Origin: Gammaproteobacteria bacterium
Lineage (GTDB): Bacteria > Pseudomonadota > Gammaproteobacteria > Pseudomonadales > Azotimanducaceae
Reading direction: 5' to 3'
Length of the DNA: 37,577 nt
NCBI GenBank assembly: GCA_030123805.1
Contig: JASJXV010000015.1
Coordinates: 1-37,577, forward strand
Notes under the pieces: model-generated
The model's database searches: none
What the model saw: only the letters and a program-made list of their open reading frames with translations
What the model was told of the DNA's origin: nothing
Shown here: in pieces, positions 18,891-27,403 of the stretch
Layout of the letters: every line of letters begins with the position of its first letter
Position numbering within the stretch: position 1 is the stretch's first letter
Program-made: the position numbers and the translations under genes

Positions 18891-20276
18891 ATGTCGCAAA
18901 CGCGAGCAACCTCCAAATCTGCCATCGGTGAAGCGGGTGCAGAACATATCACTCACGGTGTCATCTGGGCATATGCTGTTCCCCGCATAGGCTTCGGCAT
19001 TATGGGCACGCTGTTCGGCGTCTACCTGATGAAATTTGCCACAGATGTTCTACTCATCGCCCCTGCAATCATAGGACTTCTGATTGCTGCATCACGCTTC
19101 TGGGATGGCGTGTCAGACCCACTGATTGGATACTTGTCGGATAGATCAAAATCGCCCATGGGTAGGCGTCGTGTGTGGATGTTCTGGTCAGCGATACCCA
19201 TGGGACTGGGATTGATTGCCATCTGGTCTCCCCCCAACATGCTGGATGCAACCTGGCTTGTGATCTGGATGGGTGCAGCACTGCTGCTCTATGAAACAGC
19301 CAGTACAGCCTTTTTTGTTCCTCATGGCGCGCTGGGCGTTGAGCTGACTCCGAACTATCACGAACGTACTCGTCTTTATGGTTACAGCCATATGATCGGC
19401 ATATTCGGCATTATCCTTGGCCTGGCCTCTTTGCAGTTCCTTACCATGGCTGAAGACAAAAGAGCGTTTGCCTTTGATCTATCCATCGCTGCGGCTGTTG
19501 TGGTCACCTCGCTGGTACTCATTACGACCCGCATACTGCCGGAGCGCCAGGATTATCAGGGTAGAGGCTCAGGCAGTCCCTTTAAATCGTTTGCCGACGT
19601 ATTCAGAAACAAACACGCGCGACTGTTATTGTTGGTGTATGGCATTGAAACTTTTGGCGGCGCAACCCTGGGTATTCTGGCCGCCTATGCGGCGGAGTAC
19701 GTGATCGATATGGGTGATCAGTTGGTATTAATTCTGGTTGTCAATCAATTACCCCAGTTTTTGTTCGCTCCTCTCTGGATCCGCTTGTCAAAGCGATTCG
19801 GAAAACGCAACTTGTGGATCTTTGCCACTTTGCTCTCTGCAGTTTCGTTCGCCAGCATGTATTTTATACCCGGCCCTGGGCTCTACATTTACTTCTGTGT
19901 TTTTTTTGCAGGAATCGGGCAGGGCGCTGGCGCGGTACTCCCGCCGGCAATCCAGGCAGATATTATTGACTACGATGAATATCTAACCAACGAACGCAAA
20001 GAGGGGTCATATATCGCCGTATGGAACCTTATTCGAAAATGTGCAGCATCAGTAACCGCATTTATTGTCGGATTCGCCCTGCAGTTTTCCGGATTTGAAC
20101 CCAATGTAGACCAGACTGAAGAAACGAAATTCGCTATTCGCGCCATGATGGCACTCATGCCGGCGGCTTTCTACATCATTGGAGCCCTGTTATTGCTCAA
20201 GTTCAGTTTCAATGAAAAAGAGCATGCCCGCATTCGGCAGATACTGGATGCGAGAGCCGGAAACAACCTGCAATGA
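18891..20276 (+). CDS. GPH-family sugar/cation symporter-like MFS protein
   Basis: A 461-residue 12-TM protein of the glycoside-pentoside-hexuronide (MelB-like, MFS_2) type. The diagnostic segment SRFWDGVSDPLIGYLSDRSKSPMGRRR lies at about 68-94, and a second family motif PPAIQADIIDYDEY lies near 350. Family members use Na+ or H+ to import sugars or glycosides, and other members move lysolipids or unknown solutes. ATG at 18891 has only a weak ribosome site. It shares direction with the MFS gene before and the SDR after, with gaps of 200 and 128 bases, so operon membership is uncertain. Confidence 0.83.
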   Translation: MSQTRATSKSAIGEAGAEHITHGVIWAYAVPRIGFGIMGTLFGVYLMKFATDVLLIAPAIIGLLIAASRFWDGVSDPLIGYLSDRSKSPMGRRRVWMFWSAIPMGLGLIAIWSPPNMLDATWLVIWMGAALLLYETASTAFFVPHGALGVELTPNYHERTRLYGYSHMIGIFGIILGLASLQFLTMAEDKRAFAFDLSIAAAVVVTSLVLITTRILPERQDYQGRGSGSPFKSFADVFRNKHARLLLLVYGIETFGGATLGILAAYAAEYVIDMGDQLVLILVVNQLPQFLFAPLWIRLSKRFGKRNLWIFATLLSAVSFASMYFIPGPGLYIYFCVFFAGIGQGAGAVLPPAIQADIIDYDEYLTNERKEGSYIAVWNLIRKCAASVTAFIVGFALQFSGFEPNVDQTEETKFAIRAMMALMPAAFYIIGALLLLKFSFNEKEHARIRQILDARAGNNLQ

Positions 20277-20404
20277 CCCGGGATCAGGCAAAATTGTATG
20301 GGCTTGCAGGTGCATTCAGCAGCTTAAATGTGAAAAAAATGTGCGCTCGCATCTGATTTAATTTAGGATTGAGCGACTCATCTATAATTGCAGGGAGAGA
20401 GGGC

Positions 20405-21382
20405 ATGAAAGACTTTGGAGGAAAACTGGCTGTAATAACAGGTGGCGGCACCGGGATGGGAAGAGAACTGGCGCGTCAATTAGTGGCTGAAGGTTGCGAT
20501 GTCGCCATGTGCGATGTTGCTGCGGAAAACATGCAAGAAACCAGACAGCTATGTGAACAGGAAGCGCCCCAGGGAATAATCATTAGTACTCATATGTGTG
20601 ACGTGTCCGAAGAAGACCAGGTACTTGCATTTCGTGATGCCGTGGTAGATACCCATCAAAGAGACCACATCAATCTTCTGTTTAACAATGCCGGAATTGG
20701 TGGCGGCGGTAGTCTAATTAATGATACTCGGGAAGATTGGGAACGAACTTTTGGCATCTGCTGGTATGGGGTTTATTACAATGCCAGAGCCTTCTTGCCA
20801 CTGTTGTTGGCCAGCGAAGAGGGTCATATGATCAATACAAGCAGTGTCAATGGCTTCTGGGCATGTCTGGGCAGGGATATACCACACACGGCCTACTCAG
20901 CAGCGAAATTTGCGGTCAAGGGTTTCTCGGAAGCGCTATTTACTGATCTGCGTCTGAACGCGCCACACGTCAAAGTGTCTGTTGTCATGCCCGGTCATAT
21001 TGGTACTTCCATTGGTATCAACAGCGGCAAGGTACTCGGTCACAGCGATCCCCTGGATATGACTGCAGAGGAAGTGGCAGCAGCCCGGGAACGAATGGCC
21101 AAAATGGGTATGCCGGCAGCAGAATTAAGTGATGATCAAATCAGAGAGGCAATTCATCAACGCGGTCTGGACTTTCGCGACAATGCCCCAACCAGTTCAG
21201 CAGCAGCGGCTACTGTGATACTGGACGGTGTACGCAATGAACAGTGGCGCATTCTGATCGGAGATGATGCCAGAGCCTTGGACGAGCTGGTACGTGACGA
21301 TCCCGAGACTGCCTATGATGAATCTTTCATGGAGCGTTTAATGGCCAGAACACAATGGAACCTGGGTGGAGTAGGCGATTAG
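20405..21382 (+). CDS. Short-chain dehydrogenase/reductase
   Basis: A 325-residue classical SDR with Rossmann motif TGGGTGMG (12-19), NNAG (95-98), catalytic Ser146/Ser147, Tyr164 and Lys168 (YSAAK). The position of the structural/catalytic Asn of the classical tetrad (vNLWGV) reads ICWYGV, with Cys119 in its place. This is unusual and may alter proton relay or be tolerated. The C-terminal extension of about 70 residues is longer than in minimal SDRs. ATG 20405 follows a GGGAGAGAGGG purine run; the upstream TTG at 20369 lies before that site and is not favoured. Substrate unknown; such enzymes often act on sterols, fatty alcohols or hydroxyacyl groups. Confidence 0.85.
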   Translation: MKDFGGKLAVITGGGTGMGRELARQLVAEGCDVAMCDVAAENMQETRQLCEQEAPQGIIISTHMCDVSEEDQVLAFRDAVVDTHQRDHINLLFNNAGIGGGGSLINDTREDWERTFGICWYGVYYNARAFLPLLLASEEGHMINTSSVNGFWACLGRDIPHTAYSAAKFAVKGFSEALFTDLRLNAPHVKVSVVMPGHIGTSIGINSGKVLGHSDPLDMTAEEVAAARERMAKMGMPAAELSDDQIREAIHQRGLDFRDNAPTSSAAAATVILDGVRNEQWRILIGDDARALDELVRDDPETAYDESFMERLMARTQWNLGGVGD

Positions 21383-21395
21383 CCAAACGCTTTAT

Positions 21396-22334
21396 TTATC
21401 GGGCGAGCACATCAAGCAGAATCTCATTCACCCTATCCGCCTGCGCGTAAGTGACTGAATGTTCGGCCCCCTCTACCGGGAAGAGCTGCAAACCGGGGAT
21501 CGCTTTCTGTGCCAGCTCAGCGCCTGAAAATGGCACCACGCGATCTGAGGTTCCCCAGATCGCGAAAACGGGAATACCCGATTTGCCAACCTTCTCATAA
21601 TCCTCTGACAAATCAGCCATGGGGTAATGGCGCATGGTCGATAGCAGTGCTGATATATAACCCTTGTAGCGTAATTGCTCGGTAAAGTTTTCCAGCATAG
21701 CCGGGACCGCATTCCCCGCGTCAGTGACTTTTTTGATTCCCTCCAACAACGACTCCCGGTAATTCATGTTCATAAGCCATTCCCCTATACCGGGCAGAGC
21801 AACCAATGTCATTATGCCGGATGGTTCAGGCATAAATCCAACCGGCGCAATCAGAATCAGTTGCTTGACCCTGTGGGGATATTTCGCAGCAAATCCGATA
21901 ACATTACCTCCACCCATGGAGTAACCGACCAATGTGACTGGTTCGGTCATGTCGAGTGCATCCAACAGATTCAGCAGTTCCCGTGTATAAAGATCTGTGT
22001 CATATGTGATATCCGGACGATCAGAAAATCCGCGGCCATAATGATCATATGCAAGAACTCTATAACCCGCGTCTGTGAGCGGTCCCACATTAGAATCCCA
22101 GACAAATTTAGGTGTCGAAAATCCGTGCACCAGCACCACCTTTTCGCCCTGCTCTACGCCCCTCAGATAGTAGCTGAGCACGCCATCTTCCAGCTCAATA
22201 AAATCTCCTGGAAGTTCAGCTCTTATCGAATCATCAAGTTCCACCAGTTTGCTCTGGCTCATCTGATAACTAACGATCATGCCAAGCACCGCAACAACAA
22301 AGACGATAAGTATGGTGACTAGAATTGTCTTCAT
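21396..22334 (-). CDS. Membrane-anchored alpha/beta hydrolase
   Basis: A 312-residue serine hydrolase. An N-terminal hydrophobic helix (about 4-23) should anchor it in the inner membrane with the enzyme on the periplasmic side. Oxyanion region HGF at 70-72, nucleophile elbow GYSMG with Ser139, Asp264 (GTSDRVV) and His292 (AEHSV) form a complete triad. The similarity to 2-hydroxymuconate-semialdehyde hydrolase/haloperoxidase-type folds is generic; an ester, thioester or C-C bond substrate cannot be chosen. It converges with the SDR gene (14 bases between stops). Confidence 0.85.
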   Translation of the reverse strand: MKTILVTILIVFVVAVLGMIVSYQMSQSKLVELDDSIRAELPGDFIELEDGVLSYYLRGVEQGEKVVLVHGFSTPKFVWDSNVGPLTDAGYRVLAYDHYGRGFSDRPDITYDTDLYTRELLNLLDALDMTEPVTLVGYSMGGGNVIGFAAKYPHRVKQLILIAPVGFMPEPSGIMTLVALPGIGEWLMNMNYRESLLEGIKKVTDAGNAVPAMLENFTEQLRYKGYISALLSTMRHYPMADLSEDYEKVGKSGIPVFAIWGTSDRVVPFSGAELAQKAIPGLQLFPVEGAEHSVTYAQADRVNEILLDVLAR

Positions 22335-22653
22335 TATTTATTTCCCACTTACAATTCACTGCCCTTAAATTATTAACCTTGATGGACCAATATAAACACT
22401 CATCGACTCAGTTACAACACATCCGCTCACTCTCTGTCGTCCTTTTTTGGATTCGGTCTTTCAAATGACGCAAGTTAGCTAACGGCACACTAGTCGCCAA
22501 AGTGCCTGGAAGTTTCACGGTGTTTCGTCCGTCTGCAGTTGCAGAAACCGCTACGGAAAACTTGAGGATATAAGGAAAATACGCTATATAATTCGAGCAC
22601 TCCTTTTCCTCCGGTGAAAGGCTGATTTTTTTAACAGGGATCTTTTCCCGTAC
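22335..22653. other. 319-bp divergent intergenic region
   Basis: This region lies between the divergent hydrolase and exonuclease genes and has no open frame of note. Within it a hairpin-prone stretch at about 22518-22550 contains the perfect repeat TCTGCA-gt-TGCAGA (22532-22545) flanked by partly complementary CGG...TTTC and GAAACCG. Such symmetry next to a promoter could be an operator, but there is no other evidence for that. Confidence 0.3.
22562..22592 (+). promoter_or_regulatory. Candidate sigma-70 promoter of the exonuclease gene
   Basis: A perfect TATAAT at 22587-22592 lies 19 bases downstream of TTGAGG (22562-22567), about 60 bases before the ATG of the exonuclease gene. The spacing is a little long, so confidence is modest. 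It might also feed the GST gene that follows in the same direction. Confidence 0.35.
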
Positions 22654-23157
22654 ATGAGCATACCAATTGATAGACCCTATATTATTGATATTGAGGCTTC
22701 CGGTTTCGGCCCTGAAGGTTACCCAATTGAAATTGGTGTCGCGCTGGAGCCCGGGAAAAAATTCTGCAGTCTGTTGCTACCAAGCGAAGAATGGACCCAT
22801 TGGGATTTCGATGCAGAGAAAATGCATCGCATTCCAAGAGATATCCTTGAGACTTACGGTAGTCCACTGGCCGAGGTAGCAATAGCCTTAAATACTCTGT
22901 TAGAGAACCAGACAATATATAGCGATGCCTGGGTCGTTGACAAAGACTGGTTGACCCAGATGTATTACGCGGCCGCCGTTCCTCAACACTTCACATTGAG
23001 TAGCCTGGAGTTAATTCTGTCGGAGGCGCAGATGAAAATCTGGAGTGAAACCAAATTACGGGTTATCGAAGAGCTGGGCTTAAAACGACATCGCGCCAGC
23101 TCTGACGCATTGATCATACAGGAAACCTATTTCAGGACCCGAGCAGCCACACGCTGA
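22654..23157 (+). CDS. DEDDh-type 3'-5' exonuclease-like protein
   Basis: A 167-residue single-domain protein of the RNase H-fold exonuclease family (epsilon subunit/oligoribonuclease relatives). Candidate metal ligands are Asp12 and Glu14 (IDIEASG), Asp96 (WVVDKDWL) and the HxxxxD pair His146-Asp151 (HRASSDA), so the catalytic set looks complete. Its size is close to oligoribonuclease but the sequence is clearly different. It probably trims DNA or RNA 3' ends; the exact substrate is unknown. It lies 85 bases upstream of, and codirectional with, the GST gene with the internal TGA. Confidence 0.75.
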   Translation: MSIPIDRPYIIDIEASGFGPEGYPIEIGVALEPGKKFCSLLLPSEEWTHWDFDAEKMHRIPRDILETYGSPLAEVAIALNTLLENQTIYSDAWVVDKDWLTQMYYAAAVPQHFTLSSLELILSEAQMKIWSETKLRVIEELGLKRHRASSDALIIQETYFRTRAATR

Positions 23158-23230
23158 TTCAAATTTAAAAATTGAAGATCGATACCTATTCATGCGAAAC
23201 TCGTATCCATCTTGAAAAACAGACTTTACA

Positions 23231-23236
23231 AGGAGG
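23231..23236 (+). promoter_or_regulatory. Strong Shine-Dalgarno fixing the GST start
   Basis: AGGAGG, extended as AAGGAGG, ends 6 bases before ATG 23243. It is among the best ribosome sites in the window. It shows that translation is meant to begin 12 codons before the in-frame TGA rather than at the downstream GTG 23288, which has no such site. Confidence 0.75.
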
Positions 23237-23242
23237 CGTTCG

Positions 23243-23950
23243 ATGCAAGATAAATACCATCTGATAAGTTCATACACTTGACCCTGGGTGCAGCGCGCCG
23301 TGATTGTCCTGCGTGCCAAGAACGTACAATTCAAAGTTACTTATATTGATCTTCGCGACAAGCCCGACTGGTTCCTGGAGATTTCACCTCATGGCAAGGT
23401 TCCCGTGCTGGTCGTGGATGAACAACCGCTGTTTGAATCCAGTGCCATCGCGGAATACCTGGATGAAACGGTTATACCCCAACTGCACCCAACCGATCCG
23501 ATGAAAAGGGCGCGTAACAGAGCCTGGACCGATTTCGTTCCAGACTTTTCCAGGGCACTGGGGGGTGTTTCATATGCAAGGGACCAGGAAGCCATGCAGG
23601 CCGGTTTTAAACTGGCTCGACAAAGGCTGGACCGGCTTGAGGAAGCAATCAAACTGGAAAGAGGCAATGATGGCCCATATTTTAATGGCGATCAGCTATG
23701 CCTGGTGGATGCCGCTTATGCCCCTTTTCTGCAGCGGTTCACAATCGTGGAACGGGTAATTCAGTCCGGACTCTTGAATGATTACCCGCTCATACAGGCA
23801 TGGACTAACGCACTGCTCGCCAATGCGCATGTAATCGGGTCTGTGGTTGCTGAGTTCGAGGAGATATTCACGGAGAATCTCAAACGTCGCCAGAGTTACG
23901 CAGGCACATTACTGCACACAGCGCCAGCAGATATGCAAACAGCTGTATAG
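23243..23950 (+). CDS. Glutathione S-transferase with in-frame TGA at the active-site Cys (candidate selenoprotein)
   Basis: The frame from ATG 23243 encodes MQDKYHLISSYT, then TGA (23279-23281), then PWVQRAVIVLRAK and onward to a TAG at 23948. That gives 235 residues if TGA is read through. In Cys-type (omega/SspA-like) glutathione S-transferases this spot is the catalytic Cys of a CP[FW]VQRA motif at the end of strand beta-1, so the missing residue is exactly the nucleophile. The rest of the thioredoxin-like fold is intact: HGKVPVL with cis-Pro54 and FESSAI with Glu65-Ser66 for glutathione binding, then an all-helical C-terminal domain. There is no other stop or shift in the gene. Reading TGA as selenocysteine is an inference; a Cys-to-stop mutation is the alternative. 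GTG 23288 would give a protein lacking beta-1 and the nucleophile. Confidence 0.6.
23293..23316 (+). promoter_or_regulatory. Candidate bacterial SECIS-like hairpin after the GST TGA
   Basis: Bases 23293-23298 (GCGCGC) pair with 23311-23316 (GCGTGC, one G-U). Above this, a 1x1 mismatch, G-C, a bulged T at 23301, G-C and A-T pairs close a loop TTG at 23304-23306. The loop begins 22 bases after the TGA, within the distance expected for bacterial SECIS elements, and a bulged U also occurs in the E. coli fdhF element. GC-rich coding DNA folds easily, so this is weak evidence alone. Confidence 0.35.
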
Positions 23951-24001
23951 GTGTTTTTGCAACGGATAGGGCAGTCCTGTTCTCGGACAGCCGCCGATGC
24001 C

Positions 24002-24285
24002 TTATCCAGCTGCTCCAATTTCCCGATCATTGTGATGCTGAATAAATCGCACAACACCCACTAACCCATCCTGCCGATGATGCCCAGAAACCCAATCAGC
24101 GGCCGCTTGCAGATCGAGATTACCGTTAGCCATGGCGATGCCAACACCGGCATAGCGATCCTTTTACCATGTAAATATCTTCCGCCGCAGGACCCATACC
24201 TCTCTGGACTTTATCGCTATCTCCCATAGCTATCCGGGTTGCCTGTATGGTCTACTGCGTTGTTCACCACGCCATTGCAACCGGC
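24002..24285 (-). pseudogene. Decayed Cof-type HAD hydrolase remnant
   Basis: This is the 367-bp gap between the GST and acyl-CoA synthetase genes. On the minus strand the frame ending in TAA at 24002 reads GVGIAMANGNLDLQAAADWV, followed by GHHRQDGLVGVVRFI. That is the conserved C-terminal end of Cof-like HAD phosphatases (GVGIAMGNA...AAADYVT...DGV). Just upstream a different frame carries AMGDSD, reminiscent of the family GDSxND motif, and further up GCNGVV resembles the N-terminal NGA segment. At least one frameshift and large deletions separate these pieces, and the full enzyme would be about 270 residues. No intact start is seen. Confidence 0.55.
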
Positions 24286-24317
24286 GACCTGGAACTGAGA
24301 GAAACTTGAGGATTACC

Positions 24318-25952
24318 ATGCTGATACCACCAGGCGACAGTTACGAAGAGATCTACGACAATTTCCGCTGGGACATACCGGAATACTACAACATTGCCAA
24401 TGACGTCTGCGATCGCCACGCGGACAATCCCGATAGAATTGCGCTGATTCACGAAAACCTGAAAGGTGTAGTCACCCGTTACAGCTACCAACAGATTCGC
24501 AACTATGCAAACCAGCTGGCCAATGGTCTGGTTGACCTGGGACTTGTCCGGGGAGACGTTGTATCCATTTTTCTCGCCCAGGCACCTGAGACGCCCATAA
24601 CCCATGTCGCCTGTTGGAAGGCGGGCTTTGTTTCATCGCCAATCTCTGTCCTGTTCGGTAGTGATGCTATTATTTATCGGGTGAACGACACTCAGGCAAG
24701 AGTCATGGTGACTAATCTGGCCAATTTGCCTAAAGTGCTGGAGGTCAAAAACCAACTTCCGACATTGCAACAGATTCTGGTTATTGATGGTCCGGCAGAG
24801 GGAGCAGAGGATTACTGGTCATTTCTGGAAAACTATTCCAATGAGTTCGAAAATGTCATCACCCGGTCTGAAGACCCTGCTTTCATCAATTACACTTCCG
24901 GGACTACCGGTAATCCCAAGGGCGCAACTCAGGGACATCGTTCAATGCTGGGGCATATGTCGGGTATCGAATTTATGTTCGATTTTTTTCCGCAGCCAAA
25001 TGATGTGATCTGGTCACCTGCGGATTGGTCCTGGCTGGCCGGTCTCATGGATATCCTGATGCCAGGATTGTATGCCGGTATCCCCGTGGTCTGCTCGGAT
25101 TCTGCCAAATTCGATCCGGAGGATGCCTATCGCCTGATGTCTGAACATAAAGTGACTTGTGCGCTTTTAACACCAACAGTACTCAAGCTGATGCGTCAGG
25201 TGAAGGACGCGACCTCCCGCTATCCGCTGTCACTGCGATGTGTAGTCAGCGGGGCTGAAGCCGTGGGCGCTGAACTGATTGCCTGGGCTGAGAATGCATT
25301 GAATTCGGTAGTCAATGAAGGCTTCGGTCAAACCGAATGCAACGTCGTGCTGGGCACCAACTCGCGCGTAATGGAAGCCAGACCCGGATCCCTGGGCAAG
25401 TCTGCTCCGGGCCACATAGGTGCCATTGTGGATGACAGCGGCCGCGTACTTGAGCCGGGCAATCTGGGCAATATTGCTTTCAAGGCGCCCGACCCGGTGA
25501 TGATGCTTTATTATCACAACAATCCAAAAGCCACGGAGGAGAAATATGCTGATGGTTGGCTCATAACCGGTGATCTCGGCATCATGGATGAAGATGGCTA
25601 CTTCTGGTTTAAGGGCCGCAAGGATGATGTCATCACCAGCCGGGGCTATCGTATTGGACCGAGCGAAATTGAAGATGTGCTGATCTCTCATCCCGCAGTT
25701 GCAATCGCCGCAGTCATTGGCGTACCGGACCCGCAACTCACGGAAAAGATAAAGGCATATATTATCCTTGCTCAGGGATATACCCAGGATGAAGACCTGG
25801 TGGCAGAACTAAAGCAAACCGTCAGGAGCAGACTCGCACATCATGAAGTACCGCACTATTTTGAGTTCGTGGACGAGCTGCCTATGACCGCTACCGGGAA
25901 GATTATACGTCGAGAGTTGAGAGACCGATCTGTAAATCAGTGCGTCTGCTAG
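24318..25952 (+). CDS. AMP-forming acyl-CoA synthetase (medium-chain/acetyl type)
   Basis: A 544-residue member of the ANL adenylating family that activates a carboxylic acid to acyl-AMP and then acyl-CoA. The P-loop YTSGTTGNPKG is at 192-202. A5-type GFGQTECN, the hinge region GYFWFKGRKDDVITSRGYRIGPSEIE and the C-terminal PMTATGKIIRREL with the catalytic Lys are all present. The pattern is closest to medium-chain or acetyl-CoA synthetases; the acid cannot be named. ATG 24318 follows GAGGA by 5 bases; TTG 24306 is in frame but lies before that site. It is monocistronic in appearance, with a repeat at its 3' end. Confidence 0.9.
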   Translation: MLIPPGDSYEEIYDNFRWDIPEYYNIANDVCDRHADNPDRIALIHENLKGVVTRYSYQQIRNYANQLANGLVDLGLVRGDVVSIFLAQAPETPITHVACWKAGFVSSPISVLFGSDAIIYRVNDTQARVMVTNLANLPKVLEVKNQLPTLQQILVIDGPAEGAEDYWSFLENYSNEFENVITRSEDPAFINYTSGTTGNPKGATQGHRSMLGHMSGIEFMFDFFPQPNDVIWSPADWSWLAGLMDILMPGLYAGIPVVCSDSAKFDPEDAYRLMSEHKVTCALLTPTVLKLMRQVKDATSRYPLSLRCVVSGAEAVGAELIAWAENALNSVVNEGFGQTECNVVLGTNSRVMEARPGSLGKSAPGHIGAIVDDSGRVLEPGNLGNIAFKAPDPVMMLYYHNNPKATEEKYADGWLITGDLGIMDEDGYFWFKGRKDDVITSRGYRIGPSEIEDVLISHPAVAIAAVIGVPDPQLTEKIKAYIILAQGYTQDEDLVAELKQTVRSRLAHHEVPHYFEFVDELPMTATGKIIRRELRDRSVNQCVC

Positions 25953-25963
25953 AAAATAGCCTT

Positions 25964-26056
25964 GTTGGGTTACGCCTTCGTTCTCACAGCTTGTTCCACA
26001 AGCTGCTGCCACGGTTCAAATTTGATTGCATCGAATATTGTACGGGCTAACCCAAC
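25964..26056. repeat. Inverted-repeat element between convergent genes
   Basis: Nine-base arms GTTGGGTTA (25964-25972) and TAACCCAAC (26048-26056) bound the gap between the acyl-CoA synthetase and MFS genes. The arms resemble the widely scattered REP-type sequence with GGGTTACGC...GCTAACCCAACC, but the centre here is about 75 bases instead of a few. Inside lies a perfect 8-bp hairpin CAGCTTGT-tcc-ACAAGCTG (25987-26005). The right arm abuts the MFS stop codon (26057-26059). It may act as a bidirectional terminator. Confidence 0.5.
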
Positions 26057-27403
26057 CTAAGTCGGCGACATACCAAAACGACGGATAACAGGCACGCAGA
26101 ATCCAAACAGGGACAATCCAACAAGGAAACTACCAGCGCCCAGAAAGACACCTTCCAGTGAGATGCTGATCAGCCAACCGGCTGCGGCGGCCGAGACGGG
26201 AGCCAGCCCACTGGTAAATACCATGATCATTGACATCACTCTGCCCAGAAGTTCTTTCTGCACACGCGCCTGCAACCAGGAAATGAGTACCACCATCAAA
26301 TAGCCATCCACAATACCGCAGAGGGCAGTGACGATAAGAGCCCAATCGACTGTCGGTGTTACGGCATACACCCAGAAGGATGATCCAAGTATGGCTGTAT
26401 CAAACAGCGCAAGAATGCCAAACCATTTCTCATTCAGTTTCGGCAACGACCCCGCTGCCAGGATACCGATCAGGGCGCCCACGCCATATGAAGAGCTGAT
26501 CAAACCAAATGCCAGGGCGCTATCTTCGAATCGCATATCGCACAAAACAGGAATACCCACCAGATAGGGACCACGCCAAAACAGGGAAAACACCGCAAAT
26601 ACCAGAGTCATAATGCGCACGGGCAGATCGTTCCACATTGCAGCAAACCCATCCAGGACTGATTTAAACACACTGCTTATAGTGAAGGGTGGTTGCGGTT
26701 CTGAATCAGTCGACAGACTTATCAAATAAAGCGTTAACAGCGACACCAGAAAACTCACCGAATCCAACAAAAATACAAAGCCAATGCCCCTCAAATCTGT
26801 GCTGCCTGCTGCTGCATCACCTGAAAACAGGGCAATAATCAGACCGGCCACTACCGGTCCGAGCATGACACTCATCTGCGAAATTCCCTGAATCAGGGCA
26901 TTGGCAGCCGGTAGCTGTTCGGTTACCACCAGTCGTGGCACGATGGCTGAGGATGCAGGCCAGAAAAAGGCATCAATCACACCAAACAGCAGCGCAATGA
27001 TATACACCGTCGACATCTGGATTGAGCCGCCGAAGACCAGCACCGTCAGCGCAATCATCAGTCCCATGCGCAATACTGTTGACCAGATCATCACGGTTCT
27101 GGCGGAGAAGCGATCTGTAAAGGCCCCTCCAAAAACCATAAACACAACTCTTGGGATACTGGATAACGCGAACACAGTACCCATTGCCACCGGATCGCCA
27201 GTGAGCATTAACACCAGCCAGGGAAAGGCTATCAAGGTTAGTTGTGCGCCAACGAATGAGATCAGTGATCCAATCCACAACAGACGAAAATTGCGGAGCC
27301 GCAGGGGCTGAAGCACCTTGATGCCAGTGAGATATTTTCTCAGGGAGCGATCCCCTGCTAAGACATCCGTCATAACTTCTGTTCTGATAAAGACAAATTC
27401 CAC
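26057..27403 (-). CDS. MFS transporter, EntS/DHA3-like exporter
   Basis: A 448-residue 12-TM protein of the MFS_3 type. FRLLWIGSLISFVGAQLTLIAFPWLVL forms helix 1 and GGAFTDRFSARTVMI is motif A. The C-terminal half keeps the same pattern. The start is either GTG 27403 or ATG 27373; neither has a strong ribosome site, and the latter removes 10 residues of tail only. It is divergent from the GST gene at 27519. Three paralogue-like exporters of this branch occur in the window, and cargo is unknown for each. Confidence 0.82.
   Translation of the reverse strand: MEFVFIRTEVMTDVLAGDRSLRKYLTGIKVLQPLRLRNFRLLWIGSLISFVGAQLTLIAFPWLVLMLTGDPVAMGTVFALSSIPRVVFMVFGGAFTDRFSARTVMIWSTVLRMGLMIALTVLVFGGSIQMSTVYIIALLFGVIDAFFWPASSAIVPRLVVTEQLPAANALIQGISQMSVMLGPVVAGLIIALFSGDAAAGSTDLRGIGFVFLLDSVSFLVSLLTLYLISLSTDSEPQPPFTISSVFKSVLDGFAAMWNDLPVRIMTLVFAVFSLFWRGPYLVGIPVLCDMRFEDSALAFGLISSSYGVGALIGILAAGSLPKLNEKWFGILALFDTAILGSSFWVYAVTPTVDWALIVTALCGIVDGYLMVVLISWLQARVQKELLGRVMSMIMVFTSGLAPVSAAAAGWLISISLEGVFLGAGSFLVGLSLFGFCVPVIRRFGMSPT

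Noticed and set aside
23288-23950. GST starting at GTG 23288, avoiding the TGA
   Set aside because: There is no ribosome site there, and the product would lack strand beta-1 and the active-site residue, while a perfect site and ATG exist at 23231-23245 in the same frame.
24264-24605. Antisense frame over the start of the acyl-CoA synthetase
   Set aside because: It is a shadow of the coding strand with no family resemblance or ribosome site.
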